Positions 14,531-21,911 of a stretch of DNA of 46,100 nucleotides are shown here, piece after piece. The position numbers and the translations under genes are program-made. The DNA is taken from NCBI RefSeq assembly GCF_003633715.1, contig NZ_RBIE01000006.1, forward strand, positions 1 through 46,100, given 5' to 3'. Below the pieces are notes generated by a model. That model had not been told where the DNA came from. It made no database searches and was given only the letters and a program-made list of their open reading frames with translations. The DNA comes from Thermovibrio guaymasensis (GTDB taxonomy: Bacteria; Aquificota; Aquificia; Desulfurobacteriales; Desulfurobacteriaceae). Numbering within the stretch: position 1 is the stretch's first letter; each line of letters starts with the position of its first letter.

Positions 14531-14983
14531 CTAATAATTACCCCACCCAAAAGGATAAGGTCCCTTAGTTCGTTTAACTGGCATTGGGGCGGTTGCAGCA
14601 ACCCACAATACTTTGCGATATGGTGCTGTCATTGCATAAAATTCAGCGCCATAAGGCGTTTGTTTGAGCCACTGCTCCAAAGCACCGCTACCCATAGAGT
14701 AATCAGTGCTAATAGATACAGAGCCTTCTGTAGCAGAGCTAATGCGACCAACCAAGCCACTGTTTCCGCCATTGATCCTGTTTTGCAATTCTGCCTTGTG
14801 TGCAACAAGTAAGTAAAACCAAATTTCACGGTCATCTAAACTGAGACAATATGATTCAGTATTATCTACAATTCTATTTTCAACAGACTTGAAAAAGAAA
14901 TTTAACTGCTCATCAGTGAACTTTGCAAACTGCGGATAAGCAAGCTTAAACGCAGCAGGATCAAAAACGAAAACGTTAGACAT
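14531..14983 (-). CDS. Head-tail adaptor (DUF4054-like)
   Basis: A 150-residue protein with the DUF4054 opening (FDPAAFKLAYPQFAKFTDEQLNFFF, abbreviated here to its start FDPAAFKLAYPQF) and the following helix that includes LLVAHKAEL. The C-terminal third has a GALEQWLKQTPYGAEFYAM segment, common in head completion proteins. It sits after the capsid cluster, where the first connector below the portal is normally encoded. Confidence 0.75.
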   Translation of the reverse strand: MSNVFVFDPAAFKLAYPQFAKFTDEQLNFFFKSVENRIVDNTESYCLSLDDREIWFYLLVAHKAELQNRINGGNSGLVGRISSATEGSVSISTDYSMGSGALEQWLKQTPYGAEFYAMTAPYRKVLWVAATAPMPVKRTKGPYPFGWGNY

Positions 14984-14985
14984 GC

Positions 14986-15336
14986 TTACACCTCGTCAGA
15001 GTCTTTTTTAGCACCAGTAGCTTTGTCTAACTCTTGTGTGGTTTTTTGATCAAGACCAGATTTAACGCCCTTCAATTCCTTGGCTTGAGCTTTTGCCGAG
15101 CTTTCAGATTTGGTTTCGTAAATATACTGATTGGTGCAGATTCGGTAATCCTTGTAAGTCTCACGCCACTTATCCCAAAATGATTTGTCAACATCTTCGG
15201 TGATACCAATTTTATTGTGCTCTCCAACAATTAAAGATGATGCAACCGAGTTGTACCCATTAATTGTTTTTTTAACTCCGTCAACTTCCAAAGTTAAACC
15301 ATTGGGAAGTCGGCAAGCGATTGTTACTGTAGCCAT
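14986..15336 (-). CDS. Head cluster protein of unknown function
   Basis: A 116-residue protein. The first 45 residues form a beta-rich segment (TVTIACRLPNGLTLEVDG), then come FWDKWRETYKDY and a Lys/Glu-rich, probably disordered tail. Similar proteins sit between capsid and DUF4054 genes in related phages. It starts 3 nt upstream of the 41-residue gene stop, in the same operon. Confidence 0.6.
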   Translation of the reverse strand: MATVTIACRLPNGLTLEVDGVKKTINGYNSVASSLIVGEHNKIGITEDVDKSFWDKWRETYKDYRICTNQYIYETKSESSAKAQAKELKGVKSGLDQKTTQELDKATGAKKDSDEV

Positions 15337-15339
15337 TGT

Positions 15340-15465
15340 TTAGTCTCCTAAATATGCAAAATCTGCAAGTTTTTTAATCTCAGCTAACACTTCGTCACTC
15401 GGGTATTCACCGTTATCCTCAATGTAGTTAAGAATAAGCTGCGCTTTAAACTGCTCGTAACTCAT
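15340..15465 (-). CDS. Small acidic helical protein
   Basis: A 41-residue frame beginning MSYEQFKAQLILNYIEDNGE, with AGAGG 9 nt before the ATG. It lies between the capsid terminator and the 116-residue gene, which starts right after it. No function recognised. Confidence 0.55.
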   Translation of the reverse strand: MSYEQFKAQLILNYIEDNGEYPSDEVLAEIKKLADFAYLGD

Positions 15466-15483
15466 TTATAAAGCCTCTTATTT

Positions 15484-15495
15484 GATAACGTTATC
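15484..15495. repeat. Perfect 12-bp palindrome GATAACGTTATC
   Basis: A perfect dyad between the capsid terminator and the 41-residue gene, extended by imperfect flanks (TT...TTAA). It could be a protein-binding site, but no promoter can be assigned with confidence. Confidence 0.45.
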
Positions 15496-15502
15496 TTAAC
15501 TT

Positions 15503-15530
15503 AAAAAAAATGCTACCGCTAGGGTAGCAC
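15503..15530 (-). terminator. Intrinsic terminator after the major capsid gene
   Basis: On the minus strand GTGCTACC, a short loop and GGTAGCAT followed by a run of seven T. It probably reduces read-through from the highly expressed capsid gene to the neck genes. Confidence 0.85.
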
Positions 15531-15544
15531 TTTCTTGTTATTGA

Positions 15545-16537
15545 TTAGGGCGTATTGGTTGCCAATTGGTTAGCAATCAAGAATGGGCGATAAATGATAG
15601 CTCCTAATGTAGATTGAGAACGTTTTTGATACCAAGAAGATGTGCGAACATCAACGGCGTGAACACGTAGTTTCTCAACAAAAGCAAGATCAAGTGTGTC
15701 TTGACCCATAAAGCTGTTTACAACTAATTGGATCTTTTCACCCGCATCAGTTGAATACTGAGGAACGCCAATAACTTCTAAGTTAGGGAAGTTCTCTTTA
15801 ATAGTCTTCCAGGCATTCAATCTAAATTGGTTGACCGCGTGTAATTTAGCTTTCATCACTGGCGACATGATTAATGTCATCTTCGCATTCTGGTCAGCAA
15901 ACACACCATTAGACTGTTCAACTAATTGAGTGTATAAGCGCAACACTTCGTTATAAAGCTGTTCAGAAGTTAAGTTATACCAGTTAACACCAACAGAGTC
16001 AGGAAGCAAGCTAGGGTCGTTTAACAAACCGTAGTTCTTAAGACCAGCTACGCCATAAATGTAAATGTAGTTCTGAGTTTGATTAAGGGTTAATGTAGCC
16101 GCCTTAATCTTTTGCTCTGCTAATGGAATACGTGCTTGTGCAGCACGTTCTTGCTCAAGTTCACCAATAGTAATGTTTGTTTGATAACGGTAAGGCTGGC
16201 GGTATTCCCAGTTTACGTTATTTTCAGACATACCATTGTCGTTATAATCGCCGTAGCTAGACGTTTGACCGTAAAGCTCAGAGATAGCCACAGTGATTTG
16301 CATATCAGCACTTGAACCCATTTGACGCTCGCCAAATGTTTCGCCCAATACCATAGGCGCGGTTAAGGTTTCAATGAAGCCCGGAACAATGAACGTACTT
16401 AAAAAAGCCGGTACACCACTGTTTGCAATAGTTTGTGCTACACCGCCATTAATATCATCCATCGCTAACACTGTAGAGTTTGGATTCAAGTTCATGTTGT
16501 AGCGTTGGTTTAATACATGAATGTCGTATGAATTCAT
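15545..16537 (-). CDS. Major capsid protein (DUF2184-like)
   Basis: A 330-residue capsid protein of the HK97 fold, DUF2184 type. Features are the N-terminal arm (residues 1-45), FIETLTAPMVLGETFGER, the GQTSSYGDYNDNG loop region, YRYQTNITIGELEQERAAQA with the spine helix, and a C-terminal SSWYQKRSQSTLGAIIYRP. It sits between the cement protein and neck genes and is followed by a strong terminator, as usual for this abundant protein. Confidence 0.88.
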   Translation of the reverse strand: MNSYDIHVLNQRYNMNLNPNSTVLAMDDINGGVAQTIANSGVPAFLSTFIVPGFIETLTAPMVLGETFGERQMGSSADMQITVAISELYGQTSSYGDYNDNGMSENNVNWEYRQPYRYQTNITIGELEQERAAQARIPLAEQKIKAATLTLNQTQNYIYIYGVAGLKNYGLLNDPSLLPDSVGVNWYNLTSEQLYNEVLRLYTQLVEQSNGVFADQNAKMTLIMSPVMKAKLHAVNQFRLNAWKTIKENFPNLEVIGVPQYSTDAGEKIQLVVNSFMGQDTLDLAFVEKLRVHAVDVRTSSWYQKRSQSTLGAIIYRPFLIANQLATNTP

Positions 16538-16547
16538 TATCTACCCC

Positions 16548-17042
16548 TTAAAATGCTGAAATCTTGATGATTGAATTTGCTTGACCCGGAGTAGTAACAG
16601 AGAACGGAGTTTCTGTATAACCCTCAACAGTAGCACCAGCCGCTCCAGTCTGGATGGTTCCATCTGTGTCAGACGCAAAAATCTTTTGACCAACGGTAGC
16701 AGCAGTCTTTGTCACCGCATAGAAGTCACCACGATCATGAAGCGTAACTTCGAGACCAGAAGGAATTAAATTTGATGATTGACCTTGCCATTGAGTAATA
16801 ACCGCAATATTTGAGTTACGGCTAACAAAGCCCAATGAATGATTGGTTGTATCGGCTGGTTTTGCGTTGGTTGTCTTACCATCAACCAAAGATCCCCAAG
16901 CAAATGCCGCGATTGCTAATCCAGCATCACCAGCAACAAACTGAAATGCACCAGCAATTACAGAATGATAAGGACCAATAGAAGCAAATGCACCCGGAAT
17001 ACCAATCGGGTTATATAAGTTTACGCTAGTTTGAAAACCCAT
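16548..17042 (-). CDS. Capsid cement/decoration protein (Gp24-like)
   Basis: A 164-residue Gly/Ala-rich beta protein (PIGIPGAFASIG, GAFQFVAGDAGLAIAAFAWG, then DGTIQTGAAGATVEG) that matches the structural cement family found just upstream of DUF2184 capsids. It probably binds capsomer junctions and stabilises the head. It shares its first base with the last base of the protease gene's stop. Confidence 0.75.
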   Translation of the reverse strand: MGFQTSVNLYNPIGIPGAFASIGPYHSVIAGAFQFVAGDAGLAIAAFAWGSLVDGKTTNAKPADTTNHSLGFVSRNSNIAVITQWQGQSSNLIPSGLEVTLHDRGDFYAVTKTAATVGQKIFASDTDGTIQTGAAGATVEGYTETPFSVTTPGQANSIIKISAF

Positions 17043-18394
17043 TATTTAAGCCCTCGTAATGCTTTAAGTGTAGTTTCAGAGAGTTTACCAGCTTTAGGCG
17101 CTGAATCCATCGCAACGGCTGGAGTTTTATGCGTCTTAACAAGAGCAGCCAAACCAGCAGTATTAATACCAGTAGTATCCACACCTTTTTGTTTAAGCGC
17201 ATAGGCATAAACTTCATGGTCAGAGTTAAAGCCATCAAGAGCAATAACACCAACTAAAGGCTCCACTTCACGACCAGCCTTAAAGATGTTCATAATAGAG
17301 CCGCGAACTTCTGCCGCATCCATCGCTTGTTTCTTATCTTCGTCACGGTCTTTTTCTTCACGCTTTTCGCGTGCTTTAAGACGCATAGCTTCAGATTCAT
17401 TATCTTTGTCGGCTTGAGTTTGTTTATCCTCATCCTTCGCTTTTTTGTCATCATCTTCAGAATCTTCAACGATTTCTACATCGTCCTCATCTTCTGCTTT
17501 TTTGTCCTCTTCGTCCTCGGCTTTCTTGTCATCTTCATCAAGAGCAAGCGAACCATGAACCGCCAGAATAACTTTCTTCAAATCTTCGGCAGAGTCCATG
17601 CCTAACTGCTCACGCAATTTGGCAAGGCTGCCCTTTTTTAAAACAACATTTTTAGCCATTAATTGACCCTCTATTGAATCTGCGATAATCGCGTCACTTC
17701 CAATCCTACCACGTTCAACGATAGCAACGTGATTACCATGAATATTTGTCATAATACCATCATAAGGCACACCATTAAAAGTACCCGACTTCATGACAGC
17801 ATCATAAGCATAACCAGCGCTTAATTCTCCTAATGCCTTACTTTCGATATAGTCAATCCCTTCTTGGTCAAATACGCGCAATGATGACCAGACACGGCCA
17901 TCTTCATCCATTGTTATATCTGTACCAATAGAGCCAATAGTTGACTCTTTTTCTGGTTGAGATGCGTCAACAGGGATATGGCGTTTAAGAAGCTGCAATC
18001 CTTTGAATGTGTCTAATGACTTACGCAACTCTTCAGGATCACGCAGTAGCATGTATTCTTTGTTTGGGTCTAAGCCTAATTCCTTCCAGCGCGGGATAGA
18101 ATCGCCACGATAAGGATTTACTGCGGCTTTCGTGATAATGGTTTTATCAACAATTAGATGGCCATTGCGGTCATAGCTACGTGCCGACTTATCCATTGCA
18201 TGTTCTGGCTCTTGCTTTTCTTCCTCAAGCCATTGATCAAACAATTCTTCCAACTTATCAAAGTCGGTATCATTCGCCATGCCCGCCTCACGATAGGCAA
18301 TAGCAATCGCTTGATCTTTCGGTTTTCCTGAATCAATTAGCTCACGAATGTTTTTATGAATAACATCCTGTGAACTACCTTTAATTAGAGGCAT
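17042..18394 (-). CDS. Prohead protease fused to scaffold (DUF2213-like)
   Basis: A 450-residue protein started at 18394, where GGAGG lies 9 nt upstream; an ATG three codons earlier overlaps that site. Residues about 8-38 form a small helical unit (KNIRELIDSGKPKDQAIAIA), also found as a separate domain. Residues about 75-235 are the DUF2213 protease region, with HIPVDASQPEK, GELSAGYAYD and NHVAIVERGR (candidate catalytic His/Ser). Residues about 285-365 are an extremely charged Asp/Glu/Lys stretch, fitting a scaffold core removed by self-cleavage. Confidence 0.82.
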   Translation of the reverse strand: MPLIKGSSQDVIHKNIRELIDSGKPKDQAIAIAYREAGMANDTDFDKLEELFDQWLEEEKQEPEHAMDKSARSYDRNGHLIVDKTIITKAAVNPYRGDSIPRWKELGLDPNKEYMLLRDPEELRKSLDTFKGLQLLKRHIPVDASQPEKESTIGSIGTDITMDEDGRVWSSLRVFDQEGIDYIESKALGELSAGYAYDAVMKSGTFNGVPYDGIMTNIHGNHVAIVERGRIGSDAIIADSIEGQLMAKNVVLKKGSLAKLREQLGMDSAEDLKKVILAVHGSLALDEDDKKAEDEEDKKAEDEDDVEIVEDSEDDDKKAKDEDKQTQADKDNESEAMRLKAREKREEKDRDEDKKQAMDAAEVRGSIMNIFKAGREVEPLVGVIALDGFNSDHEVYAYALKQKGVDTTGINTAGLAALVKTHKTPAVAMDSAPKAGKLSETTLKALRGLK

Positions 18395-18569
18395 GATTAA
18401 CATCCTCCACTTTAATTTTCAGTCTTTTTATTAAATATTCTGCTACTTTATCGTCTGACCAAAACTTCAAAAAAACCATGAATTTACAGAAATTCAAAAC
18501 AAATTCGGTTCGCCATGTTTTTTCATAGCTAAGTTTTACCTCTATGTCTGCGATATTCATATCACTCAC
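18381..18569 (-). CDS. Small hypothetical protein
   Basis: A 62-residue protein (MSDMNIADIEVKLSYEKTWR) with a hydrophobic aromatic centre (FVLNFCKFMVFLKFW). Its 3' end overlaps the prohead protease start by 14 nt. No family recognised. Confidence 0.5.
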   Translation of the reverse strand: MSDMNIADIEVKLSYEKTWRTEFVLNFCKFMVFLKFWSDDKVAEYLIKRLKIKVEDVNHASN

Positions 18570-18595
18570 CTATATCAGTTTTTCTTATTATGCAA

Positions 18596-18621
18596 TAAAA
18601 AAGCCACTGGTTAAAGTGACT
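18596..18621 (-). terminator. Intrinsic terminator after the GATH-family gene
   Basis: On the minus strand AGTCACT, loop TTAACC, AGTGGCT, then TTTTTTATT. The stem overlaps the last codons of the gene at 18611-18817 and isolates the small-gene block from the protease gene. Confidence 0.75.
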
Positions 18622-18817
18622 TTATTCTAAAGAAGTCGCGCGGCTTGCAAACACAACCCTGCCATCGTTTACCATCCCAAAAATCATAAGCATAAATATA
18701 TCCGCAATAGTAAGCACTATCCTTTGGTGTATTATCTCGTAAGTTTTTTATGTAAATTCTTCCTGCTTTATGTGTCGCCCCATCAGGCGCATTCCTCTTA
18801 ATCTCGTCAATGTTCAT
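18611..18817 (-). CDS. GATH-family small protein (paralogue 1)
   Basis: A 68-residue protein from the Met at 18817, which gives MNIDEIKRNAPDGATHKAG. This opening matches three other small proteins in the window (26404, 26621 and 27600). The C-terminal half has aromatic and basic residues (YAYDFWDGKRWQG) and ends in a short basic tail. Function unknown. It overlaps the zinc microprotein upstream. Confidence 0.65.
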   Translation of the reverse strand: MNIDEIKRNAPDGATHKAGRIYIKNLRDNTPKDSAYYCGYIYAYDFWDGKRWQGCVCKPRDFFRIKSL

Positions 18818-18902
18818 TCTCAACCCTCATCTTGTCGCAATGTATGCATAAATAAGCTTTGTAGATCCAGCAATATTGATATTCATGGTTGCATTCAGTC
18901 AT
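18807..18902 (-). CDS. Small Cys/His protein
   Basis: A 31-residue frame MTECNHEYQYCWIYKAYLCI and onward, with C-x-H early and C-x-x-C late, suggesting zinc binding. Its ATG overlaps the end of the 54-residue membrane protein and its end overlaps the GATH-family gene. A longer in-frame extension upstream exists but runs through the neighbour gene. Confidence 0.5.
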   Translation of the reverse strand: MTECNHEYQYCWIYKAYLCIHCDKMRVENEH

Positions 18903-19059
18903 TACTGTTTCCCTGTGGACAAGATCTAGCTTTACCATAAACCATAACCATACTGGTTTTCTGCTCTGCACATTTCTCAAGTCTAAGTTTAGTGAAATAC
19001 TGATCCCACTTAAAAGCTGCAATCACCAAAATTATGAGTATTGGAATTAAATATTTCAT
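18895..19059 (-). CDS. Small membrane-anchored protein
   Basis: A 54-residue frame beginning MKYLIPILIILVIAAFKWDQ: one N-terminal membrane span, then a short polar domain with two Cys (KCAEQK and RSCPQG). The start overlaps the stop of the coiled-coil gene upstream, and the 3' end overlaps the 31-residue gene. Function unknown; it may be a type II membrane protein with a periplasmic domain. Confidence 0.55.
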   Translation of the reverse strand: MKYLIPILIILVIAAFKWDQYFTKLRLEKCAEQKTSMVMVYGKARSCPQGNSND

Positions 19060-19448
19060 CCTTCCCCCTTGAGCGCTTGCTCTGCATTATAGAAGCTCTC
19101 CCATGCATCCTCATAATCTGGCGGGAAATTTACATCATCGAGATGCCCTAGTGCCGCATCCACCCGCTTTTGCAGCTCATCTTCACGCCCACGAAGTTTT
19201 TGATTAAGTTGCTCTTTAATATCCAAAGCTTCATTTAGTAAGTTGATATTATTTTGCAGCTCCTCCACTTTCGCTTGCTGTTCTTGAAACATGCTCCATG
19301 CTGCGTTAAGTGCAACTACATCATTGTGATAAGCTGGATTAATTGAGTAATAGATCTCAGTTTTTTCATCAAACTCAATTTTCCATGATTTGCACAAATC
19401 ATAGGTTTTGGTCTGCTCAAACTGTTCTAATAGTGCTTTCTTATCCAT
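19056..19448 (-). CDS. Coiled-coil accessory protein
   Basis: A 130-residue protein from the Met at 19448. Residues about 15-55 include SWKIEFDEKTEIYYSINPAY, and residues 50-100 are a strong coiled coil (FQEQQAKVEELQNNINLLNE). The C-terminus is acidic and aromatic. Proteins of this build recur in Acinetobacter phage accessory regions but have no known role. It is coupled to genes on both sides by short overlaps. Confidence 0.6.
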   Translation of the reverse strand: MDKKALLEQFEQTKTYDLCKSWKIEFDEKTEIYYSINPAYHNDVVALNAAWSMFQEQQAKVEELQNNINLLNEALDIKEQLNQKLRGREDELQKRVDAALGHLDDVNFPPDYEDAWESFYNAEQALKGEG

Positions 19449-19449
19449 C

Positions 19450-19767
19450 TCAAACATCCTTTGATTTACACAGCGGGCTGATGCGGTTTTCTATGGGGAA
19501 GTCGTCGCCCATATCGTTGTCAATGCGGTGGCTTGCTGCTATTACCTTCAATTCCTCTATTGAAACTACCTTTCCATACTTACCTTTATATTTCTCAATT
19601 CCACGGTGGCTCCATGAAATATGCTTGCAATCACTTGGAAGAAATAACACCTTCACATTCGGGATGTACTTAAACTCAAGTCCGTTGTAGTAGCCCATTG
19701 ATTCAGCTAAGGCCATTACGCTATTGAAGTCTGATTCGTTGTTAACAGCGACTTTAAACTCACTCAT
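19450..19767 (-). CDS. Hypothetical protein
   Basis: A 105-residue protein from the Met at 19767, which follows GGAG by 6 nt; the longer open frame upstream overlaps the DUF1653-like gene. It reads MSEFKVAVNNESDFNSVMAL, then a basic central region (HISWSHRGIEKYKGKYG) and an acidic tail. It resembles small phage proteins of unknown function. Confidence 0.6.
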   Translation of the reverse strand: MSEFKVAVNNESDFNSVMALAESMGYYNGLEFKYIPNVKVLFLPSDCKHISWSHRGIEKYKGKYGKVVSIEELKVIAASHRIDNDMGDDFPIENRISPLCKSKDV

Positions 19768-19942
19768 GGCTGGCTCCTTGAACTGAAAAAGCATTGAAAA
19801 AGTCTTTGTAAGGTCTTGCGTAAATATTCCCGTCAGCCAAACTTTGATAGACAACCATCTTTGGGAATTTCTCGTTATCACACTTGTTTGCAGTAGCGAT
19901 AAGACAATAGAGATTCCCTGTTTTATTGTGCTTATAGATCAT
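19760..19942 (-). CDS. DUF1653-like small protein
   Basis: A 60-residue protein from the Met at 19942, preceded by GGAGG 6 nt upstream. The pattern MIYKHNKTGNLYCLIATANK ... MVVYQSL ... YARPYKDFFNAF fits the DUF1653 layout (an initial Y-(K/R)-H, a central VVYQ and a later RP-x-x-x-F). This is a small beta protein of unknown function. It overlaps neighbours on both sides. Confidence 0.55.
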   Translation of the reverse strand: MIYKHNKTGNLYCLIATANKCDNEKFPKMVVYQSLADGNIYARPYKDFFNAFSVQGASHE

Positions 19943-20345
19943 CCCCGCCTCCGTATATTGATTCGTGGTCGCGGATGGCTTGTTCAAATAAATCGAATTT
20001 AATGGCTTCTTTAGGTTTGCGCTGATTTCGCCCCAAAAGCTGTATTAATTTTTGATTTTCAGGATGTTGTATGAAATGAGTTGCTTTTTCATTTCTCAGT
20101 CTTTTTTGAAATGTGATTTTATTTGCGATAGCCAAACCACCGCAATTGTTAACCAACTCCACGCTATCAACTAGACGCTTGAGGTCTTCAACTAAGAACG
20201 ATGCATACCTAGGAGCTAGTACATAATCGTTTAACTCCTCTGACCAATACTTGAATAGTTCAGGCATGTACGCTTTGCTATGACCCTCAACCACCTCTCT
20301 CGCCTTCTCCACCCCAAACTCACGAATAAACTGTTCTGGTTTCAT
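19932..20345 (-). CDS. Hypothetical phage protein
   Basis: A 137-residue, mainly helical protein (MKPEQFIREFGVEKAREVVE) with a basic middle (NKITFQKRLRNEKATHFIQH) and an acidic end. Similar proteins are common in Acinetobacter phages and prophages. Function is unknown. ATGA overlap with the gene upstream. Confidence 0.6.
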   Translation of the reverse strand: MKPEQFIREFGVEKAREVVEGHSKAYMPELFKYWSEELNDYVLAPRYASFLVEDLKRLVDSVELVNNCGGLAIANKITFQKRLRNEKATHFIQHPENQKLIQLLGRNQRKPKEAIKFDLFEQAIRDHESIYGGGDDL

Positions 20346-20527
20346 TTCACATCCTCTATAAGACCAAGCTCTTTTGCTCTATTGATAATTCTGGAAACTT
20401 TCTTATCAACGTAACTAGGATTAAACATGTAATCTGTATGTGGTATTTTTTCTTTACTGCAAACCACCTTATCCAATAAATTTCTAGTATTTCCTTTTGA
20501 TTTTGAGACCACTTCTGCTTTAATCAT
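20342..20527 (-). CDS. Small basic protein, possibly DNA-binding
   Basis: A 61-residue protein from the Met at 20527, which has AGGAG at suitable distance. It is Lys-rich (MIKAEVVSKSKGNTRNLLDK) and ends in two helices (DKKVSRIINRAKELGLIEDV) resembling the end of a winged helix. Function inferred only weakly. Confidence 0.5.
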   Translation of the reverse strand: MIKAEVVSKSKGNTRNLLDKVVCSKEKIPHTDYMFNPSYVDKKVSRIINRAKELGLIEDVK

Positions 20528-20700
20528 TTCGGCATTACTCCTACGATGCAATAGGTTGATTTTACATTTCCTCTACTTGAATAGTATCTTGAATTAACTT
20601 CACACTGCTTAATGTTAGCCTGAGGTATGGATACTGCTGCACCAACACCATGATTGTAATTAGAGTGAAACACCAAAACCAAATAAACTACGTTAATCAT
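20524..20700 (-). CDS. Small secreted or membrane protein
   Basis: A 58-residue protein beginning MINVVYLVLVFHSNYNHGVG. The N-terminus is a short hydrophobic segment, possibly a signal peptide, followed by a polar region with two Cys (KQCEVNSRYYSS and YCIVG) that could form a disulfide. It is coupled to the two-span protein upstream. Function unknown. Confidence 0.45.
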   Translation of the reverse strand: MINVVYLVLVFHSNYNHGVGAAVSIPQANIKQCEVNSRYYSSRGNVKSTYCIVGVMPK

Positions 20701-20701
20701 T

Positions 20702-20908
20702 TTAATCACCAATCCAATGACCGAAATTTAACATTGATATAGCAATAATAATAAAAATTACCGAAAATACTAAAAATACTGGAAACCCAATAATCATCAA
20801 TCTTGAGTTTAGATAATCACTTGGCTTATATCTAAATAACCAAATGACAAAAACAACACTAAAAATTATGATTAAAATAGGTATTGCATACTCCAAAAAG
20901 CAAATCAT
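20702..20908 (-). CDS. Two-span membrane protein
   Basis: A 68-residue protein with two clear transmembrane segments (about 6-25, PILIIIFSVVFVIWLF, and 40-61, GFPVFLVFSVIFIIIAISML) joined by a short basic loop. It begins 1 nt after the upstream gene ends. Function unknown. Confidence 0.55.
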   Translation of the reverse strand: MICFLEYAIPILIIIFSVVFVIWLFRYKPSDYLNSRLMIIGFPVFLVFSVIFIIIAISMLNFGHWIGD

Positions 20909-20909
20909 T

Positions 20910-21311
20910 TCAAACCCCTTTTATTTCATCATGAACATTAATTTTGAATCCACTTTCTTCAATATGATCGGAACACAATTTCAAGAATAGCTTTGGATCT
21001 AGTCTCCTCTTAGAGAACCACATTGGAGCAAAAAATTGTGTTTTACACCACAACCCATCTCCAATACCTTTATTTGCTTCAGACGCATAACACCAGCCAT
21101 TTAAAACACTATCTCCAACAACTTCTTTTAGTGACTCAAGCATTGCATCTTCAAGATAAATCGGCTTTTCTTGAATATGATTTTTCTTGATGTTAAAGAT
21201 AATTAAATCCTTACATCTATCAAAAAGATCAATTGTGTTTGTCTTAGTCATCTTTTTAGCTAACTCGTGATTCTCTTTAATTTCGATTAACTCTTTTGCA
21301 AAATCTCTCAT
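20910..21311 (-). CDS. Hypothetical protein, first gene after the structured RNA
   Basis: A 133-residue protein with a helical N-terminus (RDFAKELIEIKENHELAKK) and a Trp/Phe-rich centre (GLWCKTQFFAPMWFSKRRLD). No family is recognised. Its own promoter (21339-21367) contains the recurrent early motif, so it is probably expressed early although it sits in the late region. It heads the accessory block 20.9-18.6 kb. Confidence 0.6.
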   Translation of the reverse strand: MRDFAKELIEIKENHELAKKMTKTNTIDLFDRCKDLIIFNIKKNHIQEKPIYLEDAMLESLKEVVGDSVLNGWCYASEANKGIGDGLWCKTQFFAPMWFSKRRLDPKLFLKLCSDHIEESGFKINVHDEIKGV

Positions 21312-21338
21312 TCCAAACCCCTTCTACTGAATAACTAA

Positions 21339-21367
21339 ATCATACCACTCTCAAATATAATTCTCAA
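21339..21367 (-). promoter_or_regulatory. Promoter with recurrent motif, upstream of the 20910 gene
   Basis: On the minus strand TTGAGA (21362-21367), 17 bp and TATGAT (21339-21344). The -35 box is part of the recurrent motif TTTACTATTGAGAAT (21360-21375 region). It lies just past the terminator of the structured RNA. Confidence 0.65.
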
Positions 21368-21390
21368 TAGTAAATATAAAATAGTTTAGA

Positions 21391-21414
21391 TAAAATAAAA
21401 CCACCGGAAGGTGG
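21391..21414 (-). terminator. Intrinsic terminator of the structured RNA
   Basis: On the minus strand CCACC, loop TTCC, GGTGG, then TTTTATTTTA. It directly follows the closing helix of the non-coding region, and the next gene has its own promoter beyond it. Confidence 0.85.
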
Positions 21415-21849
21415 CTCTATTGGCTTAACTAACACACTTTGCATTTTGCCTTATGCGCGAAAACCTTTTGTGTTTAAGGGCTAGCGATTGCACTTTCATT
21501 GATTCGCTTCGCAAGACGTAATATCCCTTTCGGGGTTGTGCTTTCGTCTGAATTTAAACTTAGGTGAAGTGAACAGGGAATAGTCCTACTATTACCATGT
21601 CTCGCCCTACTCTGTTAGAGACTTTAAATGCTCCTTCGGGGTCGTAGCTATTCACTTCTCTAAATTTGCTAGTCTTTCCTAGCAGTCAAACTTAACTTTC
21701 TATCTTCGCCAGTTGGCCTATGCGTACTCATTAAGTTGTTTATTGATCGGCAACGTGCGAATAGTTGCGGCTCTTGCCATAAACTCCGAAAAGCAAAGTT
21801 AATTGCTATTCATCTATGCTTACTGTGTCGCCCACAGATTCGACCAATA
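21415..21849 (-). ncRNA. Candidate large structured non-coding RNA (about 455 nt with terminator)
   Basis: No credible gene is found on either strand across this stretch. On the minus strand the segment begins at the predicted start of a promoter and ends in a terminator. TATTGG at the 5' end (21844-21849) pairs with CCAATA at the 3' end (21418-21423). Between them are many helices: CTGTG/CACAG, GCAAC/GTTGC, a GCTAG/CTAGC hairpin (TTTG/CAAA extension), GAAGTGAA/TTCACTTC enclosing GTCTC/GAGAC and AATAG/CTATT, AGACG/CGTCT, AGCGA/TCGCT, and CTTAA-ACACA/TGTGT-TTAAG. Size and setting recall ornate phage RNAs such as ROOL or GOLLD, but I cannot match it to either. Confidence 0.72.
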
Positions 21850-21854
21850 ATCAA

Positions 21855-21882
21855 ATAATACCAAACCAAACTAAAAATACAA
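21855..21882 (-). promoter_or_regulatory. Promoter of the structured RNA
   Basis: On the minus strand TTGTAT (21877-21882), 16 bp and TATTAT (21855-21860). The expected start, 6-8 nt downstream of the -10 box, falls at the first base of the closing helix. Confidence 0.6.
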
Positions 21883-21911
21883 ATCAGTTGTTTTGATATG
21901 GGTTATTGGTT

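Noticed and set aside
17327-17605. Plus-strand 92-codon Phe/Ile-rich frame
   Set aside because: It is the antisense of the Asp/Glu/Lys-rich scaffold region, which gives Phe/Ile/Leu-rich shadows.
21391-21849. Group I intron, tmRNA, RNase P RNA or tRNA in the non-coding region
   Set aside because: No group I core pairing, no tag-peptide frame, no RNase P core sequences and no cloverleaf were found; the short GGTCGAATC resemblance to a T-loop has no matching tRNA arms.
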